DNA of 64,000 bases, taken from Nocardia shimofusensis NBRC 100134. Its GTDB lineage: Bacteria; Actinomycetota; Actinomycetes; Mycobacteriales; Mycobacteriaceae. The notes beneath the pieces were generated by a model, which had not been told where the DNA came from, made no database searches, and saw nothing but the letters and a program-made list of their open reading frames with translations. The DNA lies in assembly GCF_001613125.1 (NCBI RefSeq), contig NZ_BDBT01000019.1, forward strand, positions 1-64,000. Reading direction: 5' to 3'. The first letter of the stretch is position 1. Each line of letters starts with the position of its first letter. The position numbers were made by a program, and so were the translations under genes. Shown here one piece after another: positions 20,809-30,086 of the stretch.

Positions 20809-22383
20809 ATGCGAACGTCCCTCGGCATCTCCGCCGGAAACGAGGTCGTCTGCTCGGCGTTGGTCACCACCGCCGCCAACGGCGCCCAGAGCTTCGACTA
20901 CCGCGTCGTCTCGGCGGACGCCGCCCAGTCCGACATCGGTGATCTCGTCGCCTCCTCGATCGACCTGATGACCACCCAGCTTCCGGTGACCCCGCCCGGG
21001 CGCGACGCCGCGTGGCCCACCCATTCGACGGGCGTGCGGCGCGCGGGCGAGCACGACGCCGACCCGTCCGCGCCCGCGCAGCCGCCGCCCACCAGCGTCG
21101 CGGTCGCCTACCGCAGCAGGGAGCAGGCCCAGGTCATCCGTTCGGCCATCGGCAAGCGGCGGGAACTCGAACTCGTCCACGAGGCGAACGCGGCGCTGAT
21201 CTACCTGCGCCACACCGGCCTGACCGATCGCTACGACACCATCGCCCTGGTCGACCTCGGCGCCACCGGCATGAGCGTGACCGTCGCCGAGCAGGCCGAC
21301 GACACCGTGCTGCACTCCCAGCGCACCCACGCGATCAGCGGCACCGCCATCGACGAGCTGATCTACCACCACCTGGTCGACGCGCACTTCGCCCGCCGCG
21401 GCACCCGTCCGAACCGAGCCATGCTGATCAATCGCGGCCGCGCCGCCAAAGAGCATCTGTCGGTGGCGCCCGCCGTCACGATCGACCATGTGGCGGGCCG
21501 TCCGCTCAAGCTCACCAGGGCCGATTTCGAGGTCCTCATCGGCGGCCTGCTCGCCGACACCGCCGCCTACGTCGCCGCGGCCTTCGCCCGCTCCCCCCGC
21601 GCGCCGGAGGCGGTGGCCCTCGTCGGCGGCGGCGCCAACATCCCGTCGCTCGCGCACACCCTGGGACGCAGGCTCGACATCCCGGTGATCACCGTGGACG
21701 ATCCGGAAGCCGTGATCGCCAAAGGCGCAGCGCTCGTCGCCGACGCCGCGCAGCCGACGGCGGTTCCGATCGGTCAGATCGGCACGGAGTCCTCGGCGAG
21801 CACGTTCACCAAGGTGGCAGGCGTGCTGGCGTGCGCGGTCGTGGTGGTCGGGCTGATCATCGGCTACGGCATCAAGACTCTCGCGCCGACCGCAGGCAAC
21901 GAGGTCTCCCCCGCGGGCACCACCAGCAGCGCCCGTCTGCCCGCCACCCCGACGACCACCACTCCGACTGTCGCCGAGCCGAACGCCACCCGGCCGCCGA
22001 GCGGCGCCACCGCCGTCGGCCCCGTGCCGGGAGTCGTCCCCGACAACCCGACGACACCGCAGACGACCACCCCGGACGCGGTCGCGCCGGACATCACCGG
22101 TTCCGTCACACCCAGCACCCCGCCGACGCTGCGCCCCGATCCGAATCTCCCGCCGATCCCGTTCCCCGAACTGCTCGGCGACCTGCTGGACCAGCAGGCG
22201 CCCGAGCCGGATTCGACTCCCCAGGAGCAGAATCGACAAGGCCCCGCCACGCCGCCCACGATCACCTCGCCGACACCGTCCGCACCGACCCAGTCCCCCG
22301 CCAGGACCAGGCTGCCTTTCCCGCCCGCCGAATCCGGTTCGGCCGTGCATGATTCGACCACCGGCGAACAGCGCATCGCGTAA
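20809..22383 (+). CDS. Membrane-anchored Hsp70-fold (ASKHA) protein
   Basis: 524 residues. The first about 310 residues look like an actin/Hsp70 ATPase fold: NTP-binding segment TIALVDLGATGMSVTVAEQ, adenosine-type loop AVALVGGGANIPSLAHTLG and DDPEAVIAKGAALVAD. The usual N-terminal phosphate-1 loop is weak (RTSLGISAGNEVVCSALV). One transmembrane helix (VAGVLACAVVVVGLIIGYGI) is followed by about 170 residues of Pro/Thr-rich external tail. ATG 20809 has GGGAGG upstream. No peptide-binding domain is seen, so chaperone action is not implied. It diverges from groES. Confidence 0.8.
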   Translation: MRTSLGISAGNEVVCSALVTTAANGAQSFDYRVVSADAAQSDIGDLVASSIDLMTTQLPVTPPGRDAAWPTHSTGVRRAGEHDADPSAPAQPPPTSVAVAYRSREQAQVIRSAIGKRRELELVHEANAALIYLRHTGLTDRYDTIALVDLGATGMSVTVAEQADDTVLHSQRTHAISGTAIDELIYHHLVDAHFARRGTRPNRAMLINRGRAAKEHLSVAPAVTIDHVAGRPLKLTRADFEVLIGGLLADTAAYVAAAFARSPRAPEAVALVGGGANIPSLAHTLGRRLDIPVITVDDPEAVIAKGAALVADAAQPTAVPIGQIGTESSASTFTKVAGVLACAVVVVGLIIGYGIKTLAPTAGNEVSPAGTTSSARLPATPTTTTPTVAEPNATRPPSGATAVGPVPGVVPDNPTTPQTTTPDAVAPDITGSVTPSTPPTLRPDPNLPPIPFPELLGDLLDQQAPEPDSTPQEQNRQGPATPPTITSPTPSAPTQSPARTRLPFPPAESGSAVHDSTTGEQRIA

Positions 22384-22397
22384 CACCCCGCATCGCC

Positions 22398-22442
22398 GCC
22401 GAGCCGTCCGGGCCGATCACCGGGCCGAGCCGTCCGGGCCGA
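22398..22442. repeat. Direct repeat between convergent genes
   Basis: GCCGAGCCGTCCGGGCCGA occurs twice (22398-22416 and 22424-22442), 26 bases apart, in the gap between the Hsp70-like gene and tsaD. No hairpin with good symmetry is visible there. Confidence 0.75.
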
Positions 22443-22458
22443 GCCGAGGGACCGTGGC

Positions 22459-23502
22459 TCAGGAGATCTGGCTGACCGACACCGGGAGACCGGGATCGCT
22501 GGCGACCGTGAGCGGCGAAGGCTGCGCGCCGCCGGCGATCACATGCGCGCCCAGCGCGGCGATCATCACCCCGTTGTCGGTGCACAGCCGGGGCTTGGGC
22601 ACCCGCAGCGTGATGCCCGCCGCGGCACAACGTTCCTCGGCCAGCGAGCGGATCCGGGAATTGGCGGTGGCGCCGCCGCCGAGCACCAGCGTGTCGACTC
22701 CGACGTCCTGCGCCGCGCGCACTGCTTTCATGGTGAGCACGTCGGCCACCGCTTCCTGGAAGGAGGCGGCGATATCCGGGATCGGCAGCCGGTCCGGCGC
22801 GACGCCCTCGCGCTGCGCGGCTTCGACATAGCGGGCGACCGCGGTCTTGAGCCCGGAGAAGGAGAAGTCGTGGCGAGCGTCGCGCGGCCCGGTCATGCCG
22901 CGCGGGAAGGCGATCGCGCGCGGATCGCCGCTGCGGGCGGCCGCGTCGAGCGCGGGCCCGCCGGGGAAGCCGAGACCGAGCAGCCGGGCGACCTTGTCGA
23001 AGGCCTCACCCGCCGCGTCGTCGACGGTGCTGCCGAGTTCCACGATCGGTTCGGCGAGATCGGTCACGTGCAGCAGATGGGTATGGCCGCCGGAGACCAG
23101 CAACGCCACACACGGCGGCATCGGGCCGTGTTCGAGGGTGTCCACGGCCACGTGGCCGCCGAGATGGTTGAGCGCGTAGAACGGCACATCCCACGCCGCC
23201 GCATAGGCTTTCGCGGCCGCGACGCCCACCAGCAGGGCCCCGGCCAAGCCGGGGCCGATGGTGACGGCCAACGCGTCGGGCGCGACGATGCCCGCCGCCG
23301 ACAGCGCGCGCCGCATCGCGGGCACGATCGCCTCCAGATGAGCGCGAGAGGCGATTTCGGGCACCACGCCGCCGAAGCGCGCGTGCTGGTCGACACTGGA
23401 GGCGACCTCGTCGGCGAGGAGTTCGCAACTGCCGTCCGGATGCCGCCGGACGATGCCCACACCCGTCTCGTCGCAGGAGGATTCGATACCCATGACGATC
23501 AC
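22459..23502 (-). CDS. tsaD: tRNA t6A37 threonylcarbamoyltransferase TsaD
   Basis: 347 residues. Transfers threonylcarbamoyl from TC-AMP to A37 of ANN-decoding tRNAs, with TsaB and TsaE. Seen: [14 protein letters not shown], metal-binding motif [31 protein letters not shown] and [14 protein letters not shown] at 23502 overlaps the rimI stop as GTGA. Confidence 0.97.
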   Translation of the reverse strand: MIVMGIESSCDETGVGIVRRHPDGSCELLADEVASSVDQHARFGGVVPEIASRAHLEAIVPAMRRALSAAGIVAPDALAVTIGPGLAGALLVGVAAAKAYAAAWDVPFYALNHLGGHVAVDTLEHGPMPPCVALLVSGGHTHLLHVTDLAEPIVELGSTVDDAAGEAFDKVARLLGLGFPGGPALDAAARSGDPRAIAFPRGMTGPRDARHDFSFSGLKTAVARYVEAAQREGVAPDRLPIPDIAASFQEAVADVLTMKAVRAAQDVGVDTLVLGGGATANSRIRSLAEERCAAAGITLRVPKPRLCTDNGVMIAALGAHVIAGGAQPSPLTVASDPGLPVSVSQIS

Positions 23503-24056
23503 GACAACACCTCGTCGATCTGGCTCGCGCGCCATTCCCGGCCCTGCGCGGTGAGTTCCGGCCTGCGCATGGTGTAGGCGTCGGCGCCGCTGGGATGGTA
23601 GTAGTTCTTGCGCAAGCCGATGATGTGGAATCCGTGCTTGGCGTAGAGCGCGATGGCGGGCGCGTTGTCGGTGCGCACCTCCAGGAACACCGGGCCGCCG
23701 CGTTTGCCCGCCTCGGCGAGCAGCGCGTTGAGCAGCATGGTGCCGATGCCGCCGCGATGACAGTCGGGATCGACGCCGATGGTGTGTACTTCGGCTTCGG
23801 GATGTTCGGTGTCGCCGAGCAAGGCGATGCCCGCGTAACCGACCATCCGCCCCGCGCTGTCGCGGGCGGTGATGTAGCGGTTGTGCGCGCCTGCGAGTTC
23901 GGAGTGGAAGGACACCGCCTGCCAGGGATCGTCCTCGGGGAAGAGCACCTGCTCGAGCTCCACACAGCGTGCGATGTCGGCCTCGGTCATCGGCACGACA
24001 CTGATGTCGGGAGCGTTGGTTTCGGCGTCGCGGCCCGGTGATTCGGTCACCGTCAC
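23499..24056 (-). CDS. rimI: Ribosomal protein S18 alanine N-acetyltransferase RimI
   Basis: 185 residues, GNAT fold. Acetyl-CoA site in [19 protein letters not shown] (Q/RxxGxG/A-type), followed by [21 protein letters not shown] and [19 protein letters not shown], typical of RimI. Starts with GTG overlapping the tsaB stop (GTGA) and ends in the same way over tsaD, so three genes are translated in a coupled series. Confidence 0.95.
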   Translation of the reverse strand: MTVTESPGRDAETNAPDISVVPMTEADIARCVELEQVLFPEDDPWQAVSFHSELAGAHNRYITARDSAGRMVGYAGIALLGDTEHPEAEVHTIGVDPDCHRGGIGTMLLNALLAEAGKRGGPVFLEVRTDNAPAIALYAKHGFHIIGLRKNYYHPSGADAYTMRRPELTAQGREWRASQIDEVLS

Positions 24057-24754
24057 GCTCCCGTCCGGTCGAGCGTGCGGAAGGCCTTCTCGACAGCGTC
24101 GGGCCTGCGCAGATACAACGGCGTCAGCGGCTCGGGCGCCGCACCCGCGAGCAGCCGGTCGGCGGCGACGCGGACCAGTCCGGCCGGTGAGGGCGTCTCC
24201 ACCGGGATCACCGGCAGATCGAAGTAGTCGACGTGCGATGCGGATCCCGCGACCGCACCGGCGCCATCGTGGGCGAGGTCGGCGGGCTTGATCACCCCGG
24301 GCCCAGCGATGCGAACTCCGTCACGGTAGCGGGCCCAGTACACCTCGCGGCGGCGCGCGTCGGTGACCACCAGCAGTTCCCGGGCGGCGGGCAGATCGGC
24401 CGCTTCGGCCACATCGGCGGCGAGCGCGTCGAGGCTGCACACCCCGTGCACCGGCAGGCCGAGCGCGTCACCGAACGCCGCCGCGGTCGCCATGCCCACC
24501 CGCAGCCCGGTGAACGGGCCGGGGCCGACGCCGACGACGACTGCCTCGATATCGGTCCTGGAACGTTGTGCCTCGTCGAGACATTGGAGGATCTGCGGGG
24601 TGAGTACCTCGGCGTGGGCGCGCGCGTCGACGGTGATCCGCGAGGCCAGTGTGCGTGACCCGGCCGCGTCGACCGAACCGTCCGCGGCCTGTCCCAGTTC
24701 CACCAGTCCCGCGGTGACGGCGGGGGTCGCGGTGTCGACGGCGAGTACAAGCAT
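24053..24754 (-). CDS. tsaB: t6A synthesis accessory protein TsaB
   Basis: 233 residues, ASKHA fold partner of TsaD. Seen: [37 protein letters not shown] and [20 protein letters not shown] 24754. Overlaps rimI; tsaE lies 100 bases upstream on the same strand. Confidence 0.95.
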   Translation of the reverse strand: MLVLAVDTATPAVTAGLVELGQAADGSVDAAGSRTLASRITVDARAHAEVLTPQILQCLDEAQRSRTDIEAVVVGVGPGPFTGLRVGMATAAAFGDALGLPVHGVCSLDALAADVAEAADLPAARELLVVTDARRREVYWARYRDGVRIAGPGVIKPADLAHDGAGAVAGSASHVDYFDLPVIPVETPSPAGLVRVAADRLLAGAAPEPLTPLYLRRPDAVEKAFRTLDRTGA

Positions 24755-24854
24755 GATTGCCCCACGATACCGGGTGGTAGCTCGCGTCTTCGCGCAGCAT
24801 CGGGCTGTGGCCGAAGGCCGACGAGCCGGGGGCGCCCTCGGCACCGCCCACCTG

Positions 24855-25307
24855 TCAGCCGATCCACTCCCAGACCGCGGTGCGCACCTCCGAATCCGGT
24901 TCCCTGCGCAGTTCCACCCGCAGATGCCGTTCGCTGAGATGCTCGACGACGCCGCGGCCCCACTCCACGACCACGACCGCCTGATGCAGTTCGGTGTCCA
25001 GATCCAACGCGTCCAGCTCGTCGAGGTCGCCGCCGAGCCGGTAGGCGTCCACGTGCACCAGCGGCACCGGCGGGGCGTCCGGGCGCTCACCGGCGCGGTG
25101 CAGCCGGGCGATGATGAAGGTGGGCGAGCTGACCCGTCCCTGTACGCCGAGCCCCGCGGCGATGCCTCGGGTGAGTGCGGTCTTGCCCGCGCCGAGCGGG
25201 CCGTCGAGTACCACCAGATCGCCCGCCGACAGGCCGGCGGCCAGTTCACGGCCCAGCGCCTCGGTATCGGCGACGGTCGGCAGGCTGCGTTCGTGCCGCT
25301 GCGTCAC
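24855..25307 (-). CDS. tsaE: t6A synthesis ATPase TsaE
   Basis: 150 residues. P-loop GPLGAGKTALTRGI, SSPTFIIARLH, VHVDAYRLGG (Walker B-like) and VVEWGRGV are all as in TsaE, the ATPase that drives TsaBD turnover. GTG start. The upstream alpha/beta hydrolase and alr share its strand. Confidence 0.95.
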   Translation of the reverse strand: MTQRHERSLPTVADTEALGRELAAGLSAGDLVVLDGPLGAGKTALTRGIAAGLGVQGRVSSPTFIIARLHRAGERPDAPPVPLVHVDAYRLGGDLDELDALDLDTELHQAVVVVEWGRGVVEHLSERHLRVELRREPDSEVRTAVWEWIG

Positions 25308-25449
25308 AGCTGCTCTCCGTTCCGGTTCTCGACGTCGATGCCGGCGGCCCGCTGCGGGGCCGCTACCGGCGTCGAGCGTACCGGGGCCTTCGCACAGCCC
25401 TCGGCGGTCCCCGAGTCCGCCTACGGCATCCGCCGGGCACGGAGCCGGA

Positions 25450-26529
25450 TCAGCTACCCTGCCGCAGCCGCATGTCCTCGTCGAAGATCCCGGCGCGGAC
25501 CAGCAGGTCGTCGAGCGCGTCGTTCACCTGGTCGGGGTGTTGCAGGTGCGGCATGTGCGCGGCGTCACGGACTCGAACCAGCTCGCTGTCCGGCAGTGCC
25601 TCGGCCAGCAGGCGCGAGTGGCCGAACGGGATCACCAAGTCGTTGCTGCCGCCGAGCACCAACACGGGAGTGGTGGCCAGCGCGGGCAGCGCGGCGGATT
25701 CGTCGTGCAGGCGAATGGAATCGAGGAACTTCACGATCGTGTCGATCGAGGTGCGGTCGATCATACGGGTGGTGAATCGGGACAGCGCCGGGCTGACCGG
25801 GCCGTGGAAGGAGGTGACGTGCAGCAGCGGGGTGATCACGTGCCGCGCGGTGGTGCGCCCCGCCTGCACGAGGGCGGGCGCGAGGTGCGCGAACAGCCGG
25901 AAGCCGTCGACCGCCGGATTGCGCAGCAGCTGGGTCACCCCCATCGAGGTCACCTCGGCCGCCGTCGTGGAGATCAACGCGACCGCGCTGATCCGGGTGG
26001 CGAACAGTTCGGGGAAGCGTGCGGCGGCGGCGAGCACCGTCATACCGCCGAGCGAATGGCCCACCAGCACCACCGGCCCGGTCGGCGCGACCTTCTCGAT
26101 GACCGCGCCCAGATCGCGGCCCAACCGGCCGACAGTGCAGGTGCCCGCGGCGGGCACCCCGGAGTGACCGTGTCCGCGCTGGTCGAAGAAGACCAGCCGC
26201 ACGTCCGGACCCCAGCGTTGCGGCAGGTCACGGCGCTGGAAGTGGAAAGAATCCATGGTGTTGCAGAAGCCGTGCACGAATATCACGGTGGCCGCGGCAT
26301 TCTCGCGTCCGTGGGTGCGCACCGCCAGCCGCACGCCGTCGGCGGTCCGCACCCAACTGGCCGGATCGCTGTCGAACAGGGTGAAGTCCTCGTCCCGATA
26401 GTCGTCGGGGAGTTTCGAGTGCAGTGCCCACTGACTCGCCCGGCGCAGTGCGTGCGCCCCGGCGAGCGCGCCGACCATGATGGCGGCGGCCAATCCTCCG
26501 CGTCCGACCACGGAACGTCGTGACCTCAT
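25450..26529 (-). CDS. Alpha/beta-fold hydrolase
   Basis: 359 residues. N-terminal hydrophobic segment (LAAAIMVGALAGAHALRRA) could be a signal anchor. Hydrolase motifs: oxyanion HGFCNTM, nucleophile elbow GHSLGG, acid in GGSNDLVIP and catalytic His in AAHMPH. Substrate unknown. ATG 26529 is preferred because GAGGGG lies nine bases upstream. Placed between tsaE and alr, as in several relatives; it starts 75 bases after the alr stop. Confidence 0.88.
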   Translation of the reverse strand: MRSRRSVVGRGGLAAAIMVGALAGAHALRRASQWALHSKLPDDYRDEDFTLFDSDPASWVRTADGVRLAVRTHGRENAAATVIFVHGFCNTMDSFHFQRRDLPQRWGPDVRLVFFDQRGHGHSGVPAAGTCTVGRLGRDLGAVIEKVAPTGPVVLVGHSLGGMTVLAAAARFPELFATRISAVALISTTAAEVTSMGVTQLLRNPAVDGFRLFAHLAPALVQAGRTTARHVITPLLHVTSFHGPVSPALSRFTTRMIDRTSIDTIVKFLDSIRLHDESAALPALATTPVLVLGGSNDLVIPFGHSRLLAEALPDSELVRVRDAAHMPHLQHPDQVNDALDDLLVRAGIFDEDMRLRQGS

Positions 26530-26604
26530 CGGATGCATCCCCTCAGCAGACTGATTCCGAGTCCAGCACAGCACCCGACCGGTCGGCAAGCGATCCGACA
26601 CACC

Positions 26605-27750
26605 TCACGAACCGGCTCCGATGTGACGTCGGCTCACCCGCCCACGCGGCGCGCAGACCACTTCGTAGTGGATGGTACCGAGCCGGTCCGCCCATTCCTG
26701 GGCACTGGGCGCCCCCGCGCCCCCGCCGAACAGCACGGCGGTGTCGCCCTCTTTCACCCCCGCCTGGTTCTCCCCGAGATCGACGACGAACTGATCCATG
26801 CAGACCCGGCCCACATTGGGACGGCGAGCACCGCCGAGCCACACGTCGAAATGTCCGCTCAGCAGCCGGAACACGCCGTCGGCGTACCCGGCGGGCACCA
26901 GCGCCACGGTGGTGTCGTGCGGGGCGGTCCACTGGTGCCCGTAGGACACGCCCTCGCCCGCGCCGACCCGCTTCACCTGCGCGACCGAGGCTTGGAACGT
27001 CATGGCCGGGCGCAGACCGAGGTCACCGAGCTCGGGCACCGGGCTCAAGCCGTAGACGGCGATGCCGGGACGCACCATGTCGAAGTGGAGATCCGGCCGC
27101 GTCATGGTCGCCGCCGAGTTGGCGATATGGGTCACTTCCGGGCGCATACCGCGCGCCGAGGCGCCGGCGATCGCCGCGACGAACCGCTCACGCTGTTCGT
27201 CGAGGAAGGCGTGCTTGGGTTCGTCGGCGTGGGCGAGGTGGGAGAACATCCCGCGCAGCCGGACCACCTCTTCCTCGACCAGTTCGCTCAACGCGGCCAG
27301 TGTCGCGGGCAGTTCCGCTTCGGCGATGCCGTTGCGATTGAGCCCGGTGTCGACTTTGAGGGTGACCGTGGCTCTTCGGCCCACCGTGCGGGCCGCCGCC
27401 GCGACCGCCCGCAGCTGCGCGGTGCTGGACACGCCGATCTCGACGTCGGCGGCGATTCCCGCGGCGTAGTCGGTGTCCTCGGTGTGCAGCCAGGACAGGA
27501 TCGGCGCGGTGATACCCGCGTTGCGCAACCGCAGCGCCTCCGGAATCGTCGTCACACCCAATTCGCGTGCCCCCGCGGCCAGCGCCGTGCGCGCCACCTC
27601 CACCGCGCCGTGGTTGTAGGCGTCCGCCTTCACCACGACCATCAGTGCCGCGGCACCGGCATGGTCGCGCAGAACGCGGACGTTATGGGCGATCGCGTCG
27701 AGATCGACGACAGTTTCCACCTGGGCACTCACAACCCCCGATCCTGCCAC
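26605..27750 (-). CDS. alr: Alanine racemase
   Basis: 381 residues. Interconverts L- and D-alanine for peptidoglycan. PLP lysine in MVVVKADAYNHGA, catalytic Tyr in GVSYGHQW of the C-terminal beta domain, and GRVCMDQFVVDLG are present. Two GTG starts (27750 and 27732) are possible; the upstream one is listed. Upstream neighbour is nnr. Confidence 0.96.
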   Translation of the reverse strand: MAGSGVVSAQVETVVDLDAIAHNVRVLRDHAGAAALMVVVKADAYNHGAVEVARTALAAGARELGVTTIPEALRLRNAGITAPILSWLHTEDTDYAAGIAADVEIGVSSTAQLRAVAAAARTVGRRATVTLKVDTGLNRNGIAEAELPATLAALSELVEEEVVRLRGMFSHLAHADEPKHAFLDEQRERFVAAIAGASARGMRPEVTHIANSAATMTRPDLHFDMVRPGIAVYGLSPVPELGDLGLRPAMTFQASVAQVKRVGAGEGVSYGHQWTAPHDTTVALVPAGYADGVFRLLSGHFDVWLGGARRPNVGRVCMDQFVVDLGENQAGVKEGDTAVLFGGGAGAPSAQEWADRLGTIHYEVVCAPRGRVSRRHIGAGS

Positions 27751-27886
27751 TCATTGCCCCGAAAGTTATGGGCACCCCGTCTCGTCGTATCGCGAACAGG
27801 CAGGTCACAGGGATGTTCCCGCAGCGGACCACATGCGATTCTCGTTGCGGGCCTGATCGATCCGATCCGCGCCGGTCGAGCGAGGG

Positions 27887-29371
27887 TCACTCGGGGCACG
27901 AGGACGCGGCTTCGGCGAGCGCACGCAGATTCGCGATCGCGGCGGGCACGTGGGCCAGCAGTGGAGAGGCGGAGATGGGCGCACCGGCCGGGCCGTGATC
28001 ATGAGCGGCCAGGGCCGCGGCGAGGGCGTGGGCCCGCGCGGCCGACGCGGCGGCTTCGGCAGGATCGTGACCGGCGGACAGCAGCGCGCCGATGATGCCG
28101 GAGAGCACGTCGCCCGCGCCCGCCGTCGCTGCCCAGGATCCCCCCGCCTCGTTGACCAGCACACGCTGTCCGGGGTGGGCCACCAAGGTGGCACGGCCCT
28201 TGAGCAGCACGGTGACTCCCCAGCGCTCGGCGAGGTCTCGGACCGCGGCGACGCGGTCGGGGCCGGGTTCGTGTCCGGTCAGCCGGGCGAATTCCCCTGC
28301 GTGCGGGGTCAATACGGTCGGCGCGGTGCGACCGCGCAGCAGTTCGGGTTCGCGCGCGAGCAGGCTCAGGCCGTCGGCGTCGATCACGACCGGCACCTCG
28401 GTGGCGAGGATCTCGACGAGCCGTCGACGCGCGGCCGCGTCGACGCCCGCGCCGGGGCCGAACACCCAGGACTGCACCCGGCCGGTCGTAGCGATGTCCC
28501 CGGTGGCGATCGTCTCGGGGAAGCGCGCGAGCACCTGCGCCGAGGCGCTTCCGGCATAGCGCACCATCCCGGAGGTGGCCGCGACCGCGCCGCCCACCGA
28601 GAGCACCGCCGCACCGGGATAGGTCGCGCTGCCCGCGCAGATTCCGGTGACGCCCTGGGTGTATTTGTCGTCGGTGGCGGCGGGCACCGGCCACCGCGCA
28701 CCGACCTCCGCGGGCGAGAGCGCCGCCAGCCGCGCCGGTGGCAGGCGTAATCCGATGTCCACCGATTCGATTCGGCCGCACCAGGGCGCGGCCAGCGCGT
28801 GCACCGGCTTGTAGGCGCCGAAGGTCACCGTCACCGCCGCGCGCACCGCGGGCCCGGCGATCGCGCCCGTGTCCGGGTCCACGCCGCTGGGCAGGTCGAC
28901 CGCCACGATCGGCGCGTCCACCCGCGCGATCACTTCCGCGGCCGCGGGGCGCAGCGCCCCTTTCCCTCCGATGCCGACGATGCCGTCGACGACCAGGTCC
29001 GGGTGCCCCAGCTCGCTGCCCACCCGGCCACCCGCCCGGCGCAACGCGGCGAGCCCCGCCGCATGCGCTCGCTCGGGCTCGAGCAGGATCGCGCGCACAC
29101 GGACCCCACGTGCCCGCAGTTTCGCCCCCGCCCACAGCGCGTCACCACCGTTGTCGCCCGCGCCGACGATCAAGGTCACCGACCGCCCGGCCACCCCGCC
29201 GGTACGCTCCCGCAGTTCGGCGGCCACCACCCGGGCCAGCCCGTGCGCCGCCCGCTGCATCGGCACCCCCTCGGGCGCCCGCGTGAACAGTTCCGCTTCG
29301 GCGGCACGGACTTCGGCCACACCGAAGTAGCCGCGTGCGGGGAAGCGGTAAGGACCTGACTGAACGGACAT
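27887..29371 (-). CDS. nnr: Bifunctional NAD(P)H-hydrate epimerase / dehydratase
   Basis: 494 residues. Repairs hydrated NAD(P)H. N-terminal YjeF epimerase domain (VGAGDNGGDALWAGAKLR, VAVDLPSGVDPDTG), C-terminal ADP/ATP-dependent dehydratase domain (TPHAGEFARL, LLKGRATLVA, GAGDVLSGIIGAL). Same order as mycobacteria between alr and glmS. Confidence 0.95.
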   Translation of the reverse strand: MSVQSGPYRFPARGYFGVAEVRAAEAELFTRAPEGVPMQRAAHGLARVVAAELRERTGGVAGRSVTLIVGAGDNGGDALWAGAKLRARGVRVRAILLEPERAHAAGLAALRRAGGRVGSELGHPDLVVDGIVGIGGKGALRPAAAEVIARVDAPIVAVDLPSGVDPDTGAIAGPAVRAAVTVTFGAYKPVHALAAPWCGRIESVDIGLRLPPARLAALSPAEVGARWPVPAATDDKYTQGVTGICAGSATYPGAAVLSVGGAVAATSGMVRYAGSASAQVLARFPETIATGDIATTGRVQSWVFGPGAGVDAAARRRLVEILATEVPVVIDADGLSLLAREPELLRGRTAPTVLTPHAGEFARLTGHEPGPDRVAAVRDLAERWGVTVLLKGRATLVAHPGQRVLVNEAGGSWAATAGAGDVLSGIIGALLSAGHDPAEAAASAARAHALAAALAAHDHGPAGAPISASPLLAHVPAAIANLRALAEAASSCPE

Positions 29372-29477
29372 CTACGCTCGCCTCCCACGATCGGCCGGAC
29401 CGTACACCGACGCGCCGCCGCCCCCGCACGGCCCGTGCGTCCGGACCTTACCCGGCCGCCCACTACGCTCGTCCATC

Positions 29478-29909
29478 ATGCCGATCCTGCACCGTTCCAG
29501 CCGCGCGCGTGCGATCGCCGCGCTCGCCCTGACCGCCTCGACCATTCTCGCCGGCTGCGGTTCCGATGACACCGACCCCGCACCGGCCACCACCGCGACC
29601 TCCGTCCCCGGCCCCACGGGCGGCCGGGCCGAACCGTCCGCACCCGCGGCCGCCGCGGCGGTCACCGTGAACGTCGACGACATGGCGTTCTCCCCGGGGA
29701 ACGTCACCGTGCGTGTCGGCGACACCGTGACCTGGACATTCGCCGACAGCGTGCCGCATTCGGTCCAGGGCATCGGCGACAAGGCGATGGGCATCAACAG
29801 CCCCATCCTCACCACCGGCGAGTGGAGCTACACCTTCACCGTTCCCGGCGAGTACCGCTACCTGTGCAGTCTGCACCCGGACATGCGCGGAACGGTCACG
29901 GTCGAATAA
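29478..29909 (+). CDS. Cupredoxin-domain lipoprotein
   Basis: 143 residues. Lipobox ILAGC gives an acylated Cys, followed by an Ala/Pro/Thr linker and a plastocyanin-like domain: VNVDDMAFSPGNVTVRVGD, copper ligand His in SVPHSVQG, then Cys-His-Met in YLCSLHPDMRGTV. A blue-copper electron carrier or copper-binding protein on the outer face of the membrane. It diverges from nnr and converges with glmS. Confidence 0.9.
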   Translation: MPILHRSSRARAIAALALTASTILAGCGSDDTDPAPATTATSVPGPTGGRAEPSAPAAAAAVTVNVDDMAFSPGNVTVRVGDTVTWTFADSVPHSVQGIGDKAMGINSPILTTGEWSYTFTVPGEYRYLCSLHPDMRGTVTVE

Positions 29910-29947
29910 TCGCCCGATCGCTTCGCTCGAGGCCGGTGCCCGATTCA

Positions 29948-29975
29948 CGCGGCAGGATTGCCCGGACCTGCCGCG
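29948..29975. terminator. Hairpin between convergent cupredoxin and glmS genes
   Basis: CGCGGCAGG (29948-29956) and CCTGCCGCG (29967-29975) make a perfect 9-bp stem with a 10-base loop, 38 bases after the cupredoxin stop. Confidence 0.6.
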
Positions 29976-30086
29976 AACTCGTTCGAGGGCCGGGATGTGC
30001 CGAAGTGCGGGCACCGAACGTGGCGGCGAGCACGGTTTCTCGCGCGACTCGCTGCTCTCGAGATCCGGCGCTTGCGAGCGGCCCGG

